11,582 nucleotides of DNA from Alphaproteobacteria bacterium (GTDB taxonomy: Bacteria > Pseudomonadota > Alphaproteobacteria > Micropepsales > Micropepsaceae): assembly GCA_015654715.1 (NCBI GenBank), contig JAATGK010000185.1:1-11582 (forward strand), read 5' to 3'. How positions within the stretch are numbered: position 1 is the stretch's first letter; every line of letters begins with the position of its first letter. A program made the translations under genes and the position numbers. This document shows, one piece after another, positions 8,701-11,582 of this stretch. The notes beneath the pieces are model-generated. The model made no database searches and was not told the origin of the DNA. It saw nothing but the letters and a program-made list of their open reading frames with translations.

Positions 8701-9146
8701 TCCAGCCCGGCCGCGGCGCGCCCGCAGCGGTCACACTGCCCGCGCTCAGCCCGTGGAATGAAAACACCGATCCCGGTATCAAGTACTTCTCTGGCATCGG
8801 CACCTACACCAAGACCTTCACGCTACCTGCCAAGGGCGCCGGGACCTATGTGCTTGATCTCGGTGATGTGAAGGAACTGGCCGGCGTCGTGCTCAACGGC
8901 AAGCCGCTCGGCACGGTGTGGACGACACCCTACAAGCTCGACGTTACGCGCGCGCTCAAACCCGGCAAGAACGTGCTCGAAGTGAAGATCGCCAATTTGT
9001 GGGTCAATCGCCTCGTCGGCGATGCTCAGCCCGACGCCAAGGAGAAATACACCTTCACCATCATTCCGACCTATCGCGCCGATGCGCCGCTGAAGCCATC
9101 GGGGCTGCTGGGGCCGGTGCGCGTCTTGCGGCTGACGCAAAAGTAA
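5787..9146 (+). CDS. GH106 family glycoside hydrolase paralogue, copy B, with altered active-site residues
   Basis: A complete 1,119-residue protein starting at ATG 5787, 13 bp after the stop of copy A, with a purine-rich, modest ribosome site (AGAAGAGAA, ending six bases upstream). Residues 1-23 are a Sec signal peptide (RKR, hydrophobic core, cleavage after ASA). The domain order is that of copy A: GH106 N-terminal motif W45-P-W-M-N-G-N, GWSMTGGPWVTP from G121, discoidin-like insert at about 209-316, barrel, and C-terminal sugar-binding-like domain from about 965. The two presumed catalytic glutamates are kept (E487 in STEISEQNW, E626 in VNMETLTS). Five acidic residues of copy A are changed: D82 to S76, E123 to G117, D490 to G484, E568 to G562 and E570 to Q564. 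The frame is intact throughout, so it is under selection as a protein. It could act on a different rhamnoside linkage, or be a weak or binding-only enzyme. It is probably co-transcribed with copy A. Confidence 0.82.
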   Translation: MELRKRFVPLLLISAAVMFPASAGPDTLLRGFQAPPSSARPGVGWPWMNGNVTKDGIAKDLHWMHRVGITGVGLGSAAIDTPTVVEKRLEYLTPEWNDAFRYAIAEAAKLDISVGTGAAAGWSMTGGPWVTPEQAIKKLVWSATPVDGGKAFHGALPKPPDVIGPIQNAPWFGDHPPTPKTANLHFYVDAVVLAYRATVEEPKISDAVSSSGKLDAKLLTDGDLSKGFILTPATPDGDVFVAVKYKKPATIQGLTLGMIVPMALGYKAVVEASDDGDAWRPVAEFPQASQLARMQMGEQTIGFAPVTARYFRLVLKANAPIPVSYRPKGDAAPGLITDNSKPAPKRSYDIREVAFRAAATVHEFEKKAMFAAPPRDFYAIAGTREIAPGTAIDPAAIVDLTAKMKPDGTLDWTPPPGKWIVLRLGYSPVGTENHPAPLEATGLEADKLNTAHMRAYAERYIDNLQTITGPDLMGKKGLTGIGLGSTEISEQNWTETIISDFKTARGYDPTPWLPALTGLMVKSPDDTDKFLYDWRRTVEELLAKAEYQEFCKVVHEHNLSCGGQALEDHRPTFGDDMEMRQWFDTVGAAMWTYNSDKFPAILAYEADVEGAASAAHIYGANIVNMETLTSDLQPWYWAPRDTKKWIDLIFALGGNKLGIHTSVHQPIDKAPGLSLGPFGQFFNRHETWAEMARPWLDYLSRASFLLQQGKYVGDIVYFYGQEAPMVSLWGNKRVEGVPQGYAFDFANAEVLLNRLSVVNGELVTTTGMHYRILYLGGSSDKMTLKALKKIHELVDAGAVVVGKRPSSTPSLADDPAAFAAECDAVFGKDGTAHDLGKGKVFPSGSMAEAFTALRVAPDFAYDQKDVKLLYIHRHLADGDVYFVANREAKPVNVTATFRVAGKAAELWDAQTGKTAPASYNIADGRTAVPLALPANGSTFVVFRKAAKAPSRTIKTPVETTVETIDGAWTVAFQPGRGAPAAVTLPALSPWNENTDPGIKYFSGIGTYTKTFTLPAKGAGTYVLDLGDVKELAGVVLNGKPLGTVWTTPYKLDVTRALKPGKNVLEVKIANLWVNRLVGDAQPDAKEKYTFTIIPTYRADAPLKPSGLLGPVRVLRLTQK
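5918..5965 (+). repeat. Near-identical DNA tract shared by the two GH106 copies (copy B)
   Basis: Partner of 2548-2595, with one mismatch in 48 bp. It encodes the conserved GH106 N-terminal motif. Confidence 0.8.
9057..9097 (+). repeat. 41-bp identical tract shared by the GH106 copies (copy B 3' end)
   Basis: Partner of 5690-5730, with no mismatch over 41 bp. It lies in the last 90 bases of the second copy. Confidence 0.85.
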
Positions 9147-9186
9147 TTTTCTCTCGGCGGCTCCGGCATATGATGCCAAAGGTCAA

Positions 9187-9194
9187 AGAGGGAG
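9187..9194 (+). promoter_or_regulatory. Shine-Dalgarno for the PanE-like gene
   Basis: AGAGGGAG lies seven bases before the ATG at 9202. It is the best ribosome site on the plus strand and supports efficient translation independent of the gene upstream. Confidence 0.7.
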
Positions 9195-9201
9195 TGTACG
9201 T

Positions 9202-10131
9202 ATGCGATTGTTGGTGGTCGGGGCTGGAGCAACCGGCGGTTATTTCGGCGGGCGTTTGGCCGCGGCCGGGCGTGATGTGACGTTTCTGGTGCGTCCGGGG
9301 CGAGCCACTCGGCTCCAGGCGACCGGCTTGCGGATCGTCAGCCCGCACGGCGATGTTAGCCTGGCGCCGAAATTGGTGACAGCCGGCATCATCCCGGCAC
9401 CGTTCGATGCGGTGCTGGTGACGGTCAAGGCCTATTCCCTCGCCAAGGCCATCGACGATTTTGCGCCCGCCGTTGGTCCGGACACGATGGTCATTCCCGT
9501 GCTCAACGGCATGCGCCACATGGAACTCTTAGCCTCGCGCTTTGGCGATAAGGCCGTCGTGGGAGGATTATGTCGGATTGCGGCGACCATTGACGCCGAG
9601 GGGCGCATCGTGCAGCTCGCCGGCTTCCACGATCTCGTTTATGGCGAGCGGGACGGGACTGTGTCGCCCAGGATCGAAACGCTCGATGCCGCCCTGCGCG
9701 GCGCCGGATTCGATGCCCGGCTGTCGGGGCGGATCGGCGCCGAGATGTGGGAAAAATGGGTGATGCTGGCGGCGCTCGGCGGCGTCACCTGTCTGATGCG
9801 CGGCACGATCGGCGACATCGAAGCGGCCGCCGGCGGGCGCGAATTCGCGGCGGCTTTTCTGAACGAAGTTGTCGCCGTCGCCGAAGCGCTTGGCCATCCG
9901 CCAAGCCCGGCGGCCCGTGCCGAGCTCACATCGCTGTTGCTCGCCAAAGGCTCGGCACTGGCGTCATCGATGTATCGCGACTTGCAGAATGGCAACCCCA
10001 TCGAGGCCGATCAGATCATCGGCGACCTCTTGATCCGCGCGCGGCAAGCCGGCGTTGCGACTCCACTCCTGGCTGCGGCGTACGCGTCGCTTTGCGTCTA
10101 TCAGAACCGATTGCACGCCGTCAGAGCTTGA
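9202..10131 (+). CDS. Ketopantoate reductase family (PanE/ApbA-like) NAD(P)H-dependent oxidoreductase
   Basis: A complete 309-residue cytoplasmic protein of normal length for the family. The N-terminus is a Rossmann fold with the dinucleotide motif GAGATGGYFGG (G7-x-G9-x-x-G12). K76 (TVKAY), N102 (LNGM), K185 (EKWVM) and E268 (NGNPIEAD) line up with the family's conserved and catalytic positions (Lys176 and Glu256 in the E. coli enzyme). SSMYRDLQ at 255-262 is the usual start of the C-terminal substrate-binding helix. The family reduces 2-dehydropantoate to pantoate for coenzyme A synthesis, but many bacteria carry extra paralogues of unknown substrate. The usual Arg in the GRxTE segment is Asn here, so I do not give the name panE. 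It lies 55 bp after GH106 copy B with no terminator seen, so read-through from the glycosidase operon is likely. Its 3' end overlaps the convergent GH28 gene by 11 bp. Confidence 0.85.
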   Translation: MRLLVVGAGATGGYFGGRLAAAGRDVTFLVRPGRATRLQATGLRIVSPHGDVSLAPKLVTAGIIPAPFDAVLVTVKAYSLAKAIDDFAPAVGPDTMVIPVLNGMRHMELLASRFGDKAVVGGLCRIAATIDAEGRIVQLAGFHDLVYGERDGTVSPRIETLDAALRGAGFDARLSGRIGAEMWEKWVMLAALGGVTCLMRGTIGDIEAAAGGREFAAAFLNEVVAVAEALGHPPSPAARAELTSLLLAKGSALASSMYRDLQNGNPIEADQIIGDLLIRARQAGVATPLLAAAYASLCVYQNRLHAVRA

Positions 10132-11582
10132 CCGGCTGCAGCGGCGCCCCCGGAGCGGGCGAGGCGAACACGTCGCTGGCCTTGAGGTCCGCAACGTCGT
10201 CGGTGACCACCGCCGGCCGCCCATCGGGCGCCGAACACCGCATGTCGATGGCGTGCATCGTGATGGCGCGGACGTGGCGGAGATAGAATCCCCACGCCGG
10301 CATCGGGCCGAACATGTCGGGATCGGGATAGCCGCCTTCGTTTTCCGGCGGTTTGACGCCCGCATCGGCTGCCGTGCCGCCGCCGGGATTGAGGGTGCGG
10401 ATGTTGCTCAGCGCAACGTCTTCGATCAGCCCGCCGGGGACGCCCGAAACGATCGAGCAATAGCGCTTGTCGAGGAACTGGCAGTCGATGTCGCTGATTG
10501 AGACGCGCCGCAGCACCGCCATCGGCGCCCCTTTCGGCGCCCGCCGCCGGTCGCCGAGACGCAGGAAAATCGGCGCCGCCGTGCAATCGCGCATCACCAG
10601 ATTCGATACCACCACATCTTCCAGCACCGCGCCGTCGACGCTTTCAAGCGCTAGTCCGTTGCAGCAATCGAACACACAATTCGACACCGCGATATTGCGA
10701 TAGCCGCCGGTCGATTCCGTGCCGAGCTTGATGCGGCCGCTGGTCAGGTGGGGCAGGATGTCTTTCAACTGTTCGCGCTTATAGGTCGCGTCGAGCAGCG
10801 AGCCCACCGCATATCCCGAAACAAAGCAGTTTGTGATACTGACGTTCTCGGTCGGCCGCACTTCGCCCAGCGCATAGGAGCTTTTCAGCACGATGGCGTC
10901 GTCGGTCGGCGAATTCACCGAGCAATTCGAAATCCGGCAATTGCGCACCACATCGATGTCGATGCCGTCGCGATTGGTGTCGATTTTCAGATTGTCGATG
11001 GTGAGATTGTCGACGCCGGTCGCCAGAATGCCGAAGTGGCCGCCGCGATAAATCGTGATGTCGCGCAGGGTGATGTTGCGGCTGTTCTTGATCGCGATCG
11101 CCTTGTTGCCGAGGCCCGCCATTTTCTTCACCGACTCGGTGTGGTCGGCAATGCGTGCCTTCAGCATGGCGTCCTGGGGAAGGTCGTCGCGACCGGCGCC
11201 GATCGACCACGGCGCATTGGGGCTGACGTTGGTCAGGCCCTCGCCGTCAATCATGCCGGGGCCGAGGATCGCGACGTCCTCGATGCTCTCGCCCCAGATC
11301 AGGCTGTTGTGGAAATAGGAGTGGCCGTAGTCCTGATAGCTTTCGTATTTGTTCGGCTCGGCCGCATCGTATTTGCCTTTGTGCTTGGCCGGGTCGGCTG
11401 CCACCAGCACCGCGCCGGATCCGAAATAAAGCGTCACATGGCTCTTCAATTGCAGCGAGAAGGAGAGGAAGCGCCCCTTCGGCAAAAACACCGTGCCGCC
11501 GCCGGCTGCTGCTGCCGCATTGATCGCCTTTTGGATCGCCGCCGTATCGAGCGCGCGCCCGTCGCCTTTGGCACCGAATTTG
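10121..11582 (-). CDS. GH28 family / pectate-lyase-superfold beta-helix protein, 5' end beyond the window
   Basis: A minus-strand frame is open from the right edge to a TGA at 10121-10123; about 486 residues are visible, and the start and any signal peptide lie outside. The first visible residues, FGAKGDGRALDTAAIQKAINAA followed by GGGTVFLPKGRF, are the classic N-terminus of GH28 and pectate-lyase-3-type beta-helices, so only a few dozen residues are missing. Asn/Asp-rich coils follow. DTNRDGIDID (10953-10983) matches the GH28 NTDG motif and PTDDAIVLKS (DD at 10898-10903) the second acidic motif. The third motif, usually GHG, is not seen; YAVGSLLDATYKRE stands there. GRIKLGTESTGGYRNI (about 10690-10740) is the RIK motif. 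GH28 members hydrolyse polygalacturonan or rhamnogalacturonan. This one belongs to a divergent branch whose substrate I cannot name. It is probably periplasmic or secreted. Confidence 0.8.
   Translation of the reverse strand, partial: KFGAKGDGRALDTAAIQKAINAAAAAGGGTVFLPKGRFLSFSLQLKSHVTLYFGSGAVLVAADPAKHKGKYDAAEPNKYESYQDYGHSYFHNSLIWGESIEDVAILGPGMIDGEGLTNVSPNAPWSIGAGRDDLPQDAMLKARIADHTESVKKMAGLGNKAIAIKNSRNITLRDITIYRGGHFGILATGVDNLTIDNLKIDTNRDGIDIDVVRNCRISNCSVNSPTDDAIVLKSSYALGEVRPTENVSITNCFVSGYAVGSLLDATYKREQLKDILPHLTSGRIKLGTESTGGYRNIAVSNCVFDCCNGLALESVDGAVLEDVVVSNLVMRDCTAAPIFLRLGDRRRAPKGAPMAVLRRVSISDIDCQFLDKRYCSIVSGVPGGLIEDVALSNIRTLNPGGGTAADAGVKPPENEGGYPDPDMFGPMPAWGFYLRHVRAITMHAIDMRCSAPDGRPAVVTDDVADLKASDVFASPAPGAPLQPVKL

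Larger units (their letters stand above)
2399..9146 (+). repeat. Tandem duplication of a GH106 gene
   Basis: The two consecutive 3.4-kb genes align end to end, from the signal peptide to the last residues (PTYRADAPLKPSGL). A constant offset of six residues holds through most of the protein, and only one- or two-residue indels appear after about residue 650. By eye roughly two thirds of residues are identical. This is an old gene duplication kept in tandem, not a recent copy, because synonymous differences are everywhere except in a few short tracts. Confidence 0.85.

Noticed and set aside
9165..9177. Small inverted repeat GGCAT-ATG-ATGCC between copy B and the PanE-like gene, considered as a terminator
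   Set aside because: The stem is only five base pairs with a three-base loop and no T-run follows, so it would not terminate transcription. A protein-binding site cannot be excluded but has no other support.
1..11582. Mobile element, CRISPR array, tRNA or rRNA
   Set aside because: I saw no spaced direct repeats, transposase or integrase motifs, terminal inverted repeats or structural RNA sequences. The only long repeats are the two GH106 genes.

Overview
The window is GC-rich, tightly packed, Gram-negative-type bacterial DNA with G/C-ending codons, two GTG starts, Sec and Tat export signals and gaps under 200 bp. It most resembles a free-living alphaproteobacterium, but this is inference from style and protein flavour, not from a marker gene. 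I see no rRNA, tRNA, CRISPR array, integrase or insertion sequence, and nothing that marks the region as recently mobile.

Layout: (1) 1-2201, minus strand, a Tat-exported glycoside hydrolase family 2 (GH2) enzyme cut by the left window edge. (2) 2202-2398, a divergent intergenic region that should hold promoters for both directions. (3) 2399-5773 and 5787-9146, plus strand, two full-length tandem paralogues of about 1,120 residues that read as GH106 (alpha-L-rhamnosidase family) enzymes with Sec signal peptides, 13 bp apart. (4) 9202-10131, plus strand, a ketopantoate-reductase-family (PanE/ApbA) oxidoreductase. (5) 10121-11582, minus strand, a GH28/pectate-lyase-superfold beta-helix protein cut by the right window edge, whose 3' end overlaps that of the reductase by 11 bp.

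Together this looks like part of a locus for breaking down a rhamnose- and uronate-containing plant polysaccharide, most plausibly rhamnogalacturonan pectin. GH28 would cut or trim the backbone, GH106 would remove rhamnose, and GH2 would remove a beta-linked galactose, glucuronic acid or similar side residue. No transporter, TonB receptor, regulator or monosaccharide-catabolic gene falls inside the window, so the substrate is inferred. The most notable signal is the tandem GH106 pair. Both copies keep the two glutamates that look catalytic, but the second has lost at least five acidic residues from its presumed active-site barrel, which suggests a shift of specificity or a non-catalytic role. 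The GH28-like protein also departs from classical polygalacturonases at the histidine motif.
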